64,000 bases of DNA from Candidatus Flexifilum breve. GTDB lineage: Bacteria > Chloroflexota > Anaerolineae > Aggregatilineales > Phototrophicaceae. Below, in pieces: positions 1 to 9,043 of the stretch. Positions within the stretch are counted from its first letter, which is position 1. Each line of letters begins with the position of its first letter. The stretch is taken from positions 232,355-296,354 of the forward strand of contig JADKGC010000011.1 of NCBI GenBank assembly GCA_016717205.1, given 5' to 3'. The notes under the pieces were generated by a model. That model was given only the letters and a program-made list of their open reading frames with translations. It made no database searches and was not told the origin of the DNA. A program made the translations under genes and the position numbers.

Positions 1-637
1 CGCGGAAGCTGTCACTGGTCGTGGGATCGAGCACGGGCGCGTAGAACTCGCGGTAGCGGCGCGGCTCATCCATGACGGTATAGGTCATGCCCGCGATCAT
101 CTCGCCGATGGAGAGGTTGACCCACACATTTGACGTGGCGTCGAAGGTCTCGTACTGGCGCCCGACCAGCACTTCCATGATGCCATGCCAACCGCCATCG
201 GCCAGCACAAAGCGCCACGTTAAGCCGAAAGCGTCGTAGATCTGCGATTGGGCGAGCGAATACGTGCCGCAGTGCGCGGTCGACGACTGCACGAAGTCGA
301 GCAGCGTGACGGGCAGCACATCGACGACATTGTAGGGTACGTCGACATGGACGATATACATGCCAAACAGGGCGCGCAGGCGGGTTTCGTCTGCCTCGTT
401 GAAGGCGACGACCAGCGCGTCGTGATTGGCCGTGTAGTAGTTGAGGATGCGCGCGGTCGCGGTCGCATCGTCGGTCGCGTCGCCGACGAGTTCGGCCAGC
501 GGCGGAATCGGGATAGGCATGCCGTCGGGGATCGGGACCGCTTGAAGCGAACTCGACGCCTCAAGCGCCGTATAGACCACGCCCACAGCGGTCAAGCTGA
601 TGACCATCAGCACCAGCAGCGCGATTCGTTTCGACAC
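1..637 (-). CDS. Transglutaminase-like membrane-anchored protein (partial, C-terminus off window)
   Basis: The frame is open from a GTG at 637 to the window edge (212 residues seen). An N-terminal hydrophobic segment (residues 4-23) predicts a signal anchor, followed by a Pro-rich stretch. Residues 115-170 resemble a transglutaminase/papain-like core: Cys123 in HCGTYS, His151 in GGWHGIMEV and Asp166 in ETFDATSN, in the usual C-H-D order and spacing. The family includes extracytoplasmic cysteine peptidases and amidases. A purine-rich GGGG lies 12-15 bases before the GTG. The superfamily call is inference from the triad; the substrate is unknown. An exported enzyme is likely. Confidence 0.6.
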   Translation of the reverse strand, partial: MSKRIALLVLMVISLTAVGVVYTALEASSSLQAVPIPDGMPIPIPPLAELVGDATDDATATARILNYYTANHDALVVAFNEADETRLRALFGMYIVHVDVPYNVVDVLPVTLLDFVQSSTAHCGTYSLAQSQIYDAFGLTWRFVLADGGWHGIMEVLVGRQYETFDATSNVWVNLSIGEMIAGMTYTVMDEPRRYREFYAPVLDPTTSDSFR

Positions 638-730
638 CGTCCGTTTCCCCTTGTCTGTTCAGCTATGTTGGATAGTGTACCGCATTTCCATCCCGCCGCT
701 GCCCTCGGATCTGAGTCGACTGGTGTGCAC

Positions 731-1015
731 TTACGGGGTGACTTTGACACCCTTCCAGAAGGCGATATACCCGCTGATCTGCTTGGCGGCGTCTTTCGGC
801 GTCGGGTAGAACCACGCGGCGTCCTTGTTGATTTCACCGTTCACGGCCAGCGAATAATAGCTGGCCATGCCCTTCCACGGGCAGGTGGTGTGCGTGCTGC
901 TGTCGGTGAAATACTGCATGTGGACCGAATCCGGCGGGAAGTAGTGATTACCTTCGACGACGATGGTCTGGTCGCTTTCGGCGAGGACGACATCTTTCCA
1001 GACTGCTTTGGCCAT
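731..1015 (-). CDS. DUF427 domain protein
   Basis: A 94-residue single-domain protein typical of DUF427 (NTP_transf_9 family). Recognisable elements are the start MAKAVWKDVVLAESD, the central FPPDSV, a TTCPWKG block and the terminal AWFYP...ISGYIAFW. Members are small soluble beta-rich proteins whose biochemical role is not established. The start is supported by CAGGAG nine bases before the ATG. It lies between two same-strand genes, with about 90 bases on either side, so co-transcription is possible but not shown. Confidence 0.85.
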   Translation of the reverse strand: MAKAVWKDVVLAESDQTIVVEGNHYFPPDSVHMQYFTDSSTHTTCPWKGMASYYSLAVNGEINKDAAWFYPTPKDAAKQISGYIAFWKGVKVTP

Positions 1016-1100
1016 GATGGGTACTCCTGAGGCGAACTAAGTTGACTGTATTCACTTAATAGTACCCGTAGAGCGCCCAACTCTTACATAAGATTACAAT

Positions 1101-2492
1101 TTACTCATGTATCAGCCGCGGCATGGGCGCGGATTCGCGTCCGCCGAGGGCGGGCGGCCGTGGGGTCAGCGCCTGCCGAAGCACCTTGCCCATAATGGCG
1201 GGTGTGAACAGCGAGGTCGGCGGTTTGCGCAGGTTCGATACGTCGATAAACGCGAGCGCGACGGCTTCGTCGTTGGGCAAAATGCGCCCCACCTGATCCA
1301 CATACTTCTGCAGCAGGCGCGTCATCAAGTCTGGCGTGTAGCCTTCGGTCGCCGGGTAGCGCAGGTCTTCGCCGGTCGCCATCAGCCACACGGTTTGCAG
1401 GCTCGCGCCAAGGTCACGCTGGAACTTCAGGCTGAGACCCGGCGTCCCGATGCGCTTGGATTTGCAGGTCTGATCCAGCAGGAGCGCGTCCAGCGCGGCG
1501 ATCGTCATGCCCTGCCCGTAGATCGGGTTGAAGGCGCACACGGCGTCGCCCACGATCAGAAAGCCATCGGGAAAACGGTCGAGTTTTTCGTAGTGCCGCC
1601 AGTGATTCTGCGTGCGCTGGTAGCCGGAAATGTCGCTGATCGGCTTGGCGTTTTTGACCGCCTCGTAGAACGCATCGGTGGGCAAGCCTTTGCTGTATTC
1701 CAGCCAACCCGCCTCGTCGAGCGGCGGGTAGTCTTTGCTCACGCCGCCGAGCGTCGCGATCCACTGGCCACCTTCCACTTCGAAGATGGCTGCGCCGCGC
1801 GTGATGTGCGGCGGTCGCGCCAGAATGAACATGATCCGCCAGTCGATAGCGGGATCTTCCGGTTTTTCGTACCAGCGCGTCGCATAGCCGACGTAGGAGT
1901 TGACGGTGCTCTCTTCCGGCGCGCTGTAACCGAGGCTGGTCAGCCAGTCCGCCGCCTTGGAGCCGCGTCCGCTGGCATCGACGATCAGATCAGCGGTGAG
2001 TGAAGTTTGCGTCCGCGCCCCGCCGCGCTCCGTCATCTGCACGCCGATCACCCGACCATTATCCGCCGCGGCGATCAGTCCATCGACCTGCTGCCCTTCG
2101 AGGAATTTGACTTGGCAATCCTGAATCAGTCGCTGGCGGATGACAAAATCGACCAGCGCGCGGCTGCCCATGTGCGTGTGGATGCCGGTGTTGAAGCGTT
2201 TGAGCCACCCACCCGCTGTGAGATAGGCCGAGTCGGTGCCCCACTCATATTTGATCATCCCGGCGCGCTCGAAATCTAGACCGAGACCGGGGAACAACTG
2301 CTCCATGATCTCTTCGCCGCGCGCCAGCAGCGCGTGGACATGGCGGGCCTGGGGAACGCCACTGCGCACCTCGGGCATTTCCGGGTAGTGATCCCGTTCG
2401 ATGATGGTCACTTCGTCGAAGTGGTCGCTGAGCACGTGGGCGCTCAACAGCCCCGCCATGCTCCCGCCGATCACGAGCGCGCGTGTCGTCAT
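1101..2492 (-). CDS. FAD-dependent monooxygenase-like oxidoreductase
   Basis: A 463-residue flavoprotein. The N-terminus carries the Rossmann FAD-binding motif (VIGGSMAGLLSAHVL, then a beta strand ending in IIERD). Around residues 310-330 is the second FAD motif GDAVCAFNPIYGQGM, typical of the p-hydroxybenzoate hydroxylase/geranylgeranyl-reductase/halogenase superfamily. There is no membrane segment. The substrate cannot be read from sequence; hydroxylation or reduction of an aromatic or isoprenoid-like compound is family-level inference. The start is supported by GGGGG four bases before the ATG. The MDR reductase upstream on the same strand ends about 100 bases away. Confidence 0.85.
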   Translation of the reverse strand: MTTRALVIGGSMAGLLSAHVLSDHFDEVTIIERDHYPEMPEVRSGVPQARHVHALLARGEEIMEQLFPGLGLDFERAGMIKYEWGTDSAYLTAGGWLKRFNTGIHTHMGSRALVDFVIRQRLIQDCQVKFLEGQQVDGLIAAADNGRVIGVQMTERGGARTQTSLTADLIVDASGRGSKAADWLTSLGYSAPEESTVNSYVGYATRWYEKPEDPAIDWRIMFILARPPHITRGAAIFEVEGGQWIATLGGVSKDYPPLDEAGWLEYSKGLPTDAFYEAVKNAKPISDISGYQRTQNHWRHYEKLDRFPDGFLIVGDAVCAFNPIYGQGMTIAALDALLLDQTCKSKRIGTPGLSLKFQRDLGASLQTVWLMATGEDLRYPATEGYTPDLMTRLLQKYVDQVGRILPNDEAVALAFIDVSNLRKPPTSLFTPAIMGKVLRQALTPRPPALGGRESAPMPRLIHE

Positions 2493-2596
2493 GCTTCCCC
2501 CGGTCTACTTGTGGTGCAGTCCGCATAGGTACAGCATACGCAGGATTGCCCCGGCGCGGATCCGTCTTTGGATGGATTGCGTGAAAATTGACGCAA

Positions 2597-3580
2597 TTAC
2601 GGCGTAATCAGTACCTTGCCGCCGGACATATGCGCCGAATATTCCGCCAAGGCTTCGGCGATCTGGTCGATGGGATAGCGCGCGCGCACGTCCGTTTTGA
2701 ACGTGCCGCCGATATGCGTCTGCTCTTCCTGCCAGATGCTCTGGAGGTGCGCGGGTGAGAGCGTCGGCATCCAGGTGGAGAGCCAGAAGCCTTCGACCTG
2801 CTTGTGCCGGAAGATCAAATCGTCGAGGCCGATGGTTACGGGCTGCATGCTCAAACCACCATACACGATCATGCGGCTGCCCCGCGGCATGAGGTGCAGC
2901 AGGCGTCCGGTCAGCTCACCGGCGACCGCGTCGAAGCACAGGCGCGCGTTGAGCGATTTGGCCAGATCGCGAAACGTTTCTTCGAAGTTGGCGTCGTGAC
3001 TGTTGAGCACATGCTCCGCGCCGAGCGCTCGCAGTTCGGCGACCGCTTCGCCACGGCGCACAATATTGATGGTGGCGAGGCCACGTTCGCTGGCCAACCG
3101 CTGGATCATCTTGCCGAGCGCGGAGGCGGCGGCAGTCTGCACGAAGGCGTGCTGCCCTTCGACCATGTCGACCAACGCGCGGGCGGTCAGCGGGTTGACG
3201 AGCATCATCGACGCCTGCTCATCGCTGACGTGATCGGCGACGGGGAAAGTATTGGTCGCGGGAACACGCATGTATTCCGCCCATGAACCGTCGTCAGTCC
3301 CGGCGAAGCAGGCCACGCGCTGACCGAGCCGCCCGGGGTCGACGCCGGCGCCGACGGCCACGACCACGCCGGAGGCTTCGAAGCCGGGGATGGCGGGCAG
3401 CGGCTTGCGGATGCCGTACATGCCATAGGTGAACATGACATCACTGGGATTGATGGGCGAGGCGGCGATTTTGATCAGCAGTTCGCCGGAACGGGGTGTA
3501 GGGATGTCGCGCTCCTCAACGGTCAGCAGCCCATTGTAGTTTTTGAGCACGGCGGCGCGCATGGTTTTGGACGTGGTCAT
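2597..3580 (-). CDS. MDR-superfamily NADPH:quinone/enoyl reductase-like protein
   Basis: A 327-residue medium-chain dehydrogenase/reductase. The GroES-like half contains SPINPSDVMFTYG and PGFEASGVVVAVG; the nucleotide-binding half has QTAAASALGKMI, the A-x-x-G-type loop of zinc-independent members. The cysteine ligands of zinc alcohol dehydrogenases are missing, and the layout is closest to trans-2-enoyl-CoA reductase/quinone reductase-like proteins. It probably catalyses NADPH-dependent reduction of an alkene or quinone; the substrate is unknown. An AAAAAGG sequence lies 7-13 bases before the ATG. The upstream gap holds two palindromic repeats. Confidence 0.85.
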   Translation of the reverse strand: MTTSKTMRAAVLKNYNGLLTVEERDIPTPRSGELLIKIAASPINPSDVMFTYGMYGIRKPLPAIPGFEASGVVVAVGAGVDPGRLGQRVACFAGTDDGSWAEYMRVPATNTFPVADHVSDEQASMMLVNPLTARALVDMVEGQHAFVQTAAASALGKMIQRLASERGLATINIVRRGEAVAELRALGAEHVLNSHDANFEETFRDLAKSLNARLCFDAVAGELTGRLLHLMPRGSRMIVYGGLSMQPVTIGLDDLIFRHKQVEGFWLSTWMPTLSPAHLQSIWQEEQTHIGGTFKTDVRARYPIDQIAEALAEYSAHMSGGKVLITP

Positions 3581-3694
3581 CAGGTTACCTTTTTATAAGA
3601 GCAATTGTTTGATTTGGGCGTTTTCTTTTGATCCATGACAGGGGTAAGTTCTTCATACTTCGCAATGGAACATGGGTTTCCTGTGCCATAAGAC

Positions 3695-3845
3695 TTGTAG
3701 GGACGAGGCATGCCTCGTCCTATTTCCCCCTCTGGATTGGCTAATCCACCAATAAATCATTCCCATAAACTAAGTAGTCGAGACCCTATTCGGCGCGATT
3801 TTGGTTCTATTTTCCACTGAGGACGAGGCATGCCTCGTCCCTACA
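3695..3845. repeat. Two copies of palindromic repeat A
   Basis: GGACGAGGCATGCCTCGTCC, a perfect 20-base palindrome, occurs at 3701-3720 and again at 3821-3840, exactly 120 bases apart. The first is preceded by GTAG and the second followed by CTAC. These fill most of the 379-base gap 3581-3959; no gene is visible there. Confidence 0.9.
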
Positions 3846-3959
3846 TTTAAAAACCTATCCTGGGTCGCCATTCCCCAAATTCAGGGAACCGAGACAGATG
3901 GTTGTGTTCGCAGTCAGCCATATGCTCATTTTCTACCCATTATCGCCTGATTTGGACGT

Positions 3960-4688
3960 TTACACTGCCTTGATGCGGCGCAAAATGCCGTAGTAGATCG
4001 CCGCGAGCAGCAGCGCCGCCGCAATCGCGCACCACAGCAGTGCCCACACGACCGGAGGCACCAGCGGCGCGATCTCGCGCGAGAAGGCCGCCGCGTCATT
4101 GCTGATGTTGCCGAGCGTCGCGCCGCTGTTGTCGACCAGCGAGAACAGATCGAGCACGGCGTTGAGCGCGGTGATCATCGCCAGCACGTTCAAAATCAGC
4201 ATCGCGAACCCGCGATCCGCGAAGCGCCAGATCAGCACGAGTACCACCGCAAAGCCGAGGCCGACCAGAAACGCGGTCGTGAATAGATCGGTGAACAGCA
4301 GCGTGATCACGGCGAGGAAGAGCGCCACGGTCAGCGCGAGGGTTTTGGGGAAAGGCAGCGTGTTAACGAGATAGAGCAGGAGCGCCCCGAAGACCGCCGC
4401 GCCGAGATACCCCGAAGGCAGGATGAACCAGCGCGCACCTCCGCTCGTCGTGGCGACGCCCGCGCCATTGGAGTAGACGACAAAATGATCGAAGCGCCCG
4501 CCGGTGATCAGCGCGGCGAGGCCGTGCCCGGCTTCGTGCACAAACGTCACGAACAGGCGCAGCGGATACATCAAGAAATCGAACGCTGGCACATTCCAGA
4601 GGATGAACACGATGACCACCGCAGCCGCCGCCATGAGCAGGGCGCGCTGGCGAAATAAGGCGAGATGCAGCACGACGTTCTCTCCCAT
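3960..4688 (-). CDS. M50-like membrane metalloprotease (M50B type)
   Basis: A 242-residue polytopic membrane protein. The zinc motif HEAGHG sits at residues 51-56, at the end of a hydrophobic segment, followed by a glycine-rich GGRF segment and PSGYLGAAVFGALL, the arrangement of the peptidase M50B-like family. Several more hydrophobic segments follow to residue 240. Site-2-type proteases cut within membranes, often in regulated proteolysis; a specific substrate cannot be inferred. It is divergent from the endonuclease IV gene, about 47 bases away, and TATAGT at about 4707-4712 read on this strand could be its -10. Confidence 0.8.
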   Translation of the reverse strand: MGENVVLHLALFRQRALLMAAAAVVIVFILWNVPAFDFLMYPLRLFVTFVHEAGHGLAALITGGRFDHFVVYSNGAGVATTSGGARWFILPSGYLGAAVFGALLLYLVNTLPFPKTLALTVALFLAVITLLFTDLFTTAFLVGLGFAVVLVLIWRFADRGFAMLILNVLAMITALNAVLDLFSLVDNSGATLGNISNDAAAFSREIAPLVPPVVWALLWCAIAAALLLAAIYYGILRRIKAV

Positions 4689-4735
4689 GTGCTAGAATTT
4701 GATCAACTATACGCTAGGAATGGGGATTTGTCGCT

Positions 4736-5626
4736 TTGGAAACCTACCCGAATGAATTTCTCCGCTTTGGCACGGTCGGGGCACCGCAGACCGCCCGCGA
4801 GAGCGGCACACCCGCTGCTATTCTGCACATGCGCGAACTCGGCATGAGCCATCTGGAAATCGCCTGGACGCAGAGCGTGCGCGTCACCGATGAAACCTGC
4901 GCGCTGATCAAGGCGACGAGCGAAAAGGCGGGCATCTCGCTCAGCGTGCACGCGCCCTACTTCATCAACCTCAACAGCCAGACCGAAGAACTCATGACCA
5001 AGAGTGACGCGCGGCTGCTGGCGGCGGCGCGCGCCGGGTTCAAAGCGGGCGCGTATGACATCGTGTTTCACCCCGGCAGCTACCACAGCCAGCCACCGGA
5101 ACAGGTTTACGAACGCTGCAAGCAGAAGCTGATCGAGATCACGGGGATTTTGCGTGAGGAAGGCGTCGAGGTCACGCTGCGCCCGGAGACGATGGGCAAA
5201 GGCGCGATGTTCGGCACGCTCGACGAGACGATCCAGTTGGCGCGGGATGTGCCGGGGATCATGCCGTGCATCGATTGGGCGCATCTGCACGCGCGCACGG
5301 GTGATGGCTCGTTCAACAGCTATGACGAATTCGCGGATGCGCTCAAACGGGTGCGCGACGGCCTTGGCGAGGACGGCCTCAAGCGCATGCACTTCCACAT
5401 GAGCTCGATTGCCTACACGGCCAAGGGCGAAAAGGAGCACGTGCCGCTCAACGAAGGCGACATGCGTTACCGCGAGCTGCTGCAAGCCTTCATCGATTTC
5501 GGGGTGGGCGGCACGGTCGGCGTCGAAGCGCCGCTGCCGTTCCACACGGCGGATGCGCTCACCTTGCAGGCCACCTACCGCCGCCTGCTCAAGAAGGGCG
5601 AAGAACTGGAACAGATCGCAGATTAA
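4736..5626 (+). CDS. nfo: Endonuclease IV-family AP endonuclease
   Basis: A 296-residue TIM-barrel protein of the apurinic/apyrimidinic endonuclease 2 family, which nicks DNA 5' to abasic sites in base-excision repair. Metal-ligand positions can be followed in order: His in VHAPYF, His in FHPGSY, Glu in RPETMG, Asp and His in CIDWAHLHA, His in MHFHMSS, His in EKEHVP, and Glu in GVEAPLP. Length matches the family (about 280-300). The first codon is TTG preceded by AGGAATGGGG; no in-frame ATG lies closer. Two other repair glycosylases (mutY and family-4 UDG) lie in the window but are not linked to it. Confidence 0.85.
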   Translation: METYPNEFLRFGTVGAPQTARESGTPAAILHMRELGMSHLEIAWTQSVRVTDETCALIKATSEKAGISLSVHAPYFINLNSQTEELMTKSDARLLAAARAGFKAGAYDIVFHPGSYHSQPPEQVYERCKQKLIEITGILREEGVEVTLRPETMGKGAMFGTLDETIQLARDVPGIMPCIDWAHLHARTGDGSFNSYDEFADALKRVRDGLGEDGLKRMHFHMSSIAYTAKGEKEHVPLNEGDMRYRELLQAFIDFGVGGTVGVEAPLPFHTADALTLQATYRRLLKKGEELEQIAD

Positions 5627-5636
5627 GGGATGGGTC

Positions 5637-5795
5637 TCACCCCACCCGCGGGTAATCACGGCCTCACCCCATCCCCTCTCCCACAGGAGAGGGGACTTCA
5701 AAATCCTCTCTGAATTGACAGGGCGGACGCAATGAATTGCGTCCCTACACAGAAGCGGTTTTTCTCGTAGGGACGCGATTCATCGCGTCCGCAAA
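5637..5795. repeat. Repeat C fragment plus two copies of repeat B
   Basis: Bases 5640-5700 hold a CCTCACCCC...CCCCTCTCCC hairpin element. GGACGCAATGAATTGCGTCC lies at 5725-5744 and GGACGCGAT-TC-ATCGCGTCC at 5771-5790, in inverted GTAG/CTAC context. They fill the convergent gap between the endonuclease IV gene and the lipoprotein operon and could act as a bidirectional terminator. Confidence 0.8.
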
Positions 5796-5888
5796 ACCCT
5801 AAAACCGATCGATAACCCGTGCTCACTCTGTTCCACGCACTGGTATGCCTCGTTCCTGCCCTTGAAAACCTGCTCCTGCCGGGTGAGG

Positions 5889-6575
5889 CTAGCCGCGCAG
5901 TTCGCAGTCTCCGGCAGTCGCGCCGCGTGTGCCGCAGTAGAGTTGGCGACCGTCGGGCAGCGTCACCATACCGCTGTAGAACACACCGCCCATCACAATT
6001 GGCTCGGAGCGTGGAATGGTCGCGTGGTAGCGTTCTGGCGCGCCGACCGCCACCCCTAAACTGGCGCGCATCTCCGGATAGTAGTCCCAGACGCGACCAA
6101 ACGGATCGACGGGCGCGGCGGCGGGAACCGGCGGCAGTCCGGCGAATTCGACGCAGTAGTGATACGCGCCCATGTCCAAACTGTAGAGTGCCTCTGGAAT
6201 GATAATCCCATCAGCGAAGGCGTAAAGGCAGTTTTGTCCCTCGATAACCACCATGAAACCCTGTTCAAACGCTTGATACACGCCCGTCATCGGCGTCAGG
6301 GTGTAGGTGGGAATCGGCGGCGCATAAGTGATCTCCGGGTAGGGCGGCAGGGGATCGCTTCCGGTCGGCGCGGGCGTAATCGGCAGCATCTCGGACGTGA
6401 TGACGAGCGTCGCCGATGGCAGCGGCGTGAACGTTGGGACGCCCGAAGTTGGCGGGTAAGGCGTGTAGGTCGGCGTCATCGGTGGCACGGAGGGCGCGCC
6501 CGACGGAAGCAGCAGATCCGTCAGCGCGCAGCCCATGAGCAGAAACAAGGCCAGCCCAGCGGCGAGTGTTTTCAT
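5889..6575 (-). CDS. Lipoprotein of unknown function
   Basis: A 228-residue protein with a lipoprotein signal: a hydrophobic stretch ending LLMGC with the lipidated Cys at residue 16. A Thr/Pro-rich spacer (residues 24-70) follows, then a globular part containing CLYAFADG, HYCVEFAG and a terminal LYCGTRGATAGDCEL; four or more cysteines suggest disulfides outside the cell. No family is recognised. The chosen start gives the clean lipobox; a longer frame to 6710 would run into the upstream gene. It starts four bases after the stop of the LysM lipoprotein, so the two form an operon. Confidence 0.75.
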   Translation of the reverse strand: MKTLAAGLALFLLMGCALTDLLLPSGAPSVPPMTPTYTPYPPTSGVPTFTPLPSATLVITSEMLPITPAPTGSDPLPPYPEITYAPPIPTYTLTPMTGVYQAFEQGFMVVIEGQNCLYAFADGIIIPEALYSLDMGAYHYCVEFAGLPPVPAAAPVDPFGRVWDYYPEMRASLGVAVGAPERYHATIPRSEPIVMGGVFYSGMVTLPDGRQLYCGTRGATAGDCELRG

Positions 6576-6579
6576 CACG

Positions 6580-7644
6580 CTACTGCACCGCTTCGGTGAC
6601 GACATAGTACTCACTGCTCGCGGCGGGGTCAAAGCCGCCGGAATAGATCGCCAGCGCCCGCAGTGTCCCTTGTGCGCCGGAGGGCACAGTCCATACGGCC
6701 TGCGCGCCATCGCCGAGGTTGTAATCGGTGCCGAGCAGCGTGCCGCTCGTTTGCCCCGGTGGGATGAGGTAGAACTCCACGCGGAGCGTCTCTGACGGGA
6801 AGGTCGCCGCCCAGTTGATGGTCACCGTTTGCCCCGTCTGGACTACATAGGTGTTGTTGTTCAGGCCGAGGTTGGGCACGACATCCAGCAGCGTCCCACC
6901 GACGATCACCGGCGGGCTGACGACTGCGCCTGCGTAGATCAACGTCCCGGCAATCGTCCCGCCAACCACGCCGCTGCCATAGTAGGCGAGCGCGGTCACA
7001 TAACCGTTCAGGCCGCGCGGCACGAAGAAGTTGATCGAGATGCCATCTGCCATGTAAGTATCCGACCCGATCAGCGTGGGCGTCGTGCCGGTCCCGGTCG
7101 GCGTGAGGAAGAAATCGACGCGGGTGAAGGTGCGGGCGGGCGTGATCTGCCAGACGAGCGCGATGTTCGTATCGGGCAGAACTTCATACTGCCCATTGTA
7201 GATGCGCACATACGGGCTGGGCACGACGATGCCCGCATTCTGATTCCCCGGCACGGTTGGCGTGATGACGGGCAGCAGCACGGGCACGCGCAGGACCTGC
7301 CCGGCGTAGATCAGGTTTGGGTTGGCAAGGCAGTTGGCATTCGCCAACACTGCCGCGGTCGTGCCGGAACGCGTGGCAATGCGCCCCAGCGTTTCGCCGG
7401 GGTAGACGATATACGCGAACCAATCGGTGCGGATAACGCAGTTGGGGCGCAGCACGGCGGTCGGTGCGGTGGTGGCGGTAGCGGCGGGTTGGGTGGTGGG
7501 TGTGGTGGCGGTGCTTGTGCGCGCGTCGATGAATACCGGCGCTTGGGAAGGTTCAGTGGTCGGTGTGGCGGTCGGCGGAGGTGTTCCCAGCGTACAACTG
7601 ATGACCAGTAACGCAAATGCGAGGAGTGGTAGCAGTCTCCTCAT
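6580..7644 (-). CDS. LysM-domain lipoprotein with two beta-sandwich repeats
   Basis: A 354-residue secreted lipoprotein. The signal ends in VISC with lipidated Cys17, followed by a Thr/Pro/Ala spacer (residues 19-65). Residues 76-121 form a LysM domain (AYIVYPGETLGRIA...GQVLRVP), which binds peptidoglycan or chitin-like glycans. Two similar regions follow, each with a VWQIT or INWAATFP strand and an ALAYYGSG or ALAIYSGG end, probably duplicated Ig-like beta-sandwich modules. The start is fixed by AGGGGG six bases ahead of the ATG. First gene of a two-gene operon with the lipoprotein at 5889. Confidence 0.82.
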   Translation of the reverse strand: MRRLLPLLAFALLVISCTLGTPPPTATPTTEPSQAPVFIDARTSTATTPTTQPAATATTAPTAVLRPNCVIRTDWFAYIVYPGETLGRIATRSGTTAAVLANANCLANPNLIYAGQVLRVPVLLPVITPTVPGNQNAGIVVPSPYVRIYNGQYEVLPDTNIALVWQITPARTFTRVDFFLTPTGTGTTPTLIGSDTYMADGISINFFVPRGLNGYVTALAYYGSGVVGGTIAGTLIYAGAVVSPPVIVGGTLLDVVPNLGLNNNTYVVQTGQTVTINWAATFPSETLRVEFYLIPPGQTSGTLLGTDYNLGDGAQAVWTVPSGAQGTLRALAIYSGGFDPAASSEYYVVTEAVQ

Positions 7645-7756
7645 GATGTCCCCCTGATTGTACAAGTCTGTTATACATACGCGCCGAAACCCGTAAAAGT
7701 GCCATACGACTCCCCTACGCAATCCCGACGCGGTATATCAGCCTGTAGAGGGACGC

Positions 7757-7981
7757 TTAATCCGAATCGCCCGCCCCGCGCATCCGTTCAGTCAGCACAA
7801 TGTAGTCTTCTTCGAGCGCAATCGGCGTGAACCACGCATTGATATACGCGCGTTGTTCTTCGTACGCTTCTGCCGGAATGGTGATCAAGCAGTGGCGGTC
7901 TTCGGTGGGCGCGACATCCGCGGGAATCCCGACGAGCTTCAGAAATTCGCGCAGGAGATTGATGTGTTCGGTATGAATCAT
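7757..7981 (-). CDS. Small conserved-looking hypothetical protein
   Basis: A 74-residue acidic soluble protein with an alternating charged/hydrophobic pattern (begins MIHTEHINLLREFLKLVG, ends ERMRGAGDSD). No family is recognised. It sits alone on the minus strand between a GNAT gene and the LysM operon. Coding character is plausible because base composition resembles the neighbouring genes, but no strong ribosome-binding site is seen and confidence is moderate. Confidence 0.5.
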   Translation of the reverse strand: MIHTEHINLLREFLKLVGIPADVAPTEDRHCLITIPAEAYEEQRAYINAWFTPIALEEDYIVLTERMRGAGDSD

Positions 7982-8097
7982 GCTGTTACCCGTCGATCTG
8001 CTTCACTACACTCTTAGTGTAGGGGCAGAAGCGTTGCGGAAGCCTCGACAAAGGTAAAGCTGATGTGAATTTCTTCCCAAGAACGTACAGAGAATGG

Positions 8098-8625
8098 CTA
8101 ATCGTGCGTGAAAAGTATCGCCATCACATGTGCGTCTAAGAATTTATTGTCTTTGTAATACGCCTCCTTACGGATTCCTTCATGCTTGAAACCCATTTTT
8201 TCGTAGACATGAATAGCGCGGGCGTTGTGCGTGAACACATTGAGCTCCAATCGGCGGATGATCGGGTTAGCCTGACACCATGCGATGATAATCTCCAAGA
8301 GGGCCGTGCCAATGCCGCGATCCCGCCAGCCCTGCGCCACGCTGATGCCGATGCCGACCGTATGCATGAGCACGCGCGGTCCGCCGGTCACGTTGGCACT
8401 GGCGATGATCTCGTCGTCCAGCGTCACGGCGACCAACCACATGCTGTTCTCTGCCTCCTGATGCTTCCGTAAGATTTCCCGCTCGTCTTCGACGGTGTAG
8501 TTGAATTCGGCAGCTGACGAGTAGGTGATGCCGTTGTCGGGCTCATCTGCCAGGGTCTTCATATAGGCGATGAGGGATGCGGCATCGTCGGGGGTAGCTT
8601 CGCGGATGAAATAATCAAGAGTCAT
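8098..8625 (-). CDS. GNAT-family N-acetyltransferase
   Basis: A 175-residue Rim-type GNAT acetyltransferase. The acetyl-CoA-binding segment is visible as GIGISVAQGWRDRGIGTALLE (Q-x-x-R/G-x-G/A pattern), followed by LELNVFTHNARAIHVYEKMGFKHEG, the classical motif B/D region. It transfers acetyl from acetyl-CoA to an amine; the acceptor is unknown. Length is normal for the family. It ends about 120 bases before the next same-strand gene. Confidence 0.9.
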   Translation of the reverse strand: MTLDYFIREATPDDAASLIAYMKTLADEPDNGITYSSAAEFNYTVEDEREILRKHQEAENSMWLVAVTLDDEIIASANVTGGPRVLMHTVGIGISVAQGWRDRGIGTALLEIIIAWCQANPIIRRLELNVFTHNARAIHVYEKMGFKHEGIRKEAYYKDNKFLDAHVMAILFTHD

Positions 8626-9043
8626 GCGGCGACTCCAAATACGAGATCCAGATGCACTTCACAGTGTACAGCGAAAACGGAGTCTGCGCGGGCGTCAGCG
8701 TCCGCAACTGGGCGCAATGCCGACTCCGAGCCATTCACCCCTGCAGCCCATGTCAGCGCCGCCCTATCCGCACCCAACCCCAGCGCGAACGTTCGCTTGG
8801 TTGTTCAACTGTCGCCGTTTGCTGGTGCGTCACGAACACTACTGTATTGTTTCGACGGCTTTTGTCTCTTAGCCTGCATCCTGTTGTGCATGTCGCCGAT
8901 TCTGAAATATCCTCCTGCGTCGGCCTACAAAAACCGTTCTTATCGAGATAACTGTGTGCTTTTTGGACATCCTCTTTATCGCGTCCGCAAACCTCAGAAA
9001 CGCCACTCAACAACCACTTTCAGGTTGTTCTTCGCACTTACCG
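8626..9043. other. Gene-poor gap with half of a repeat-B element
   Basis: No convincing gene is seen in these 418 bases; short frames here lack family features. Bases 8961-8988 read TTTTGGACATCCTCTTTATC then GCGTCCGC, matching the right half of the composite repeat found at 62234-62255. A short inverted repeat AACAACC...GGTTGTT lies near 9018-9036 after the stop of the sensor gene, without a T run. Confidence 0.5.

Noticed and set aside
8624..8951. Two plus-strand frames of 82-99 codons in the gap after the GNAT gene
   Set aside because: Cys/Arg-rich, no homology pattern, no ribosome-binding site.
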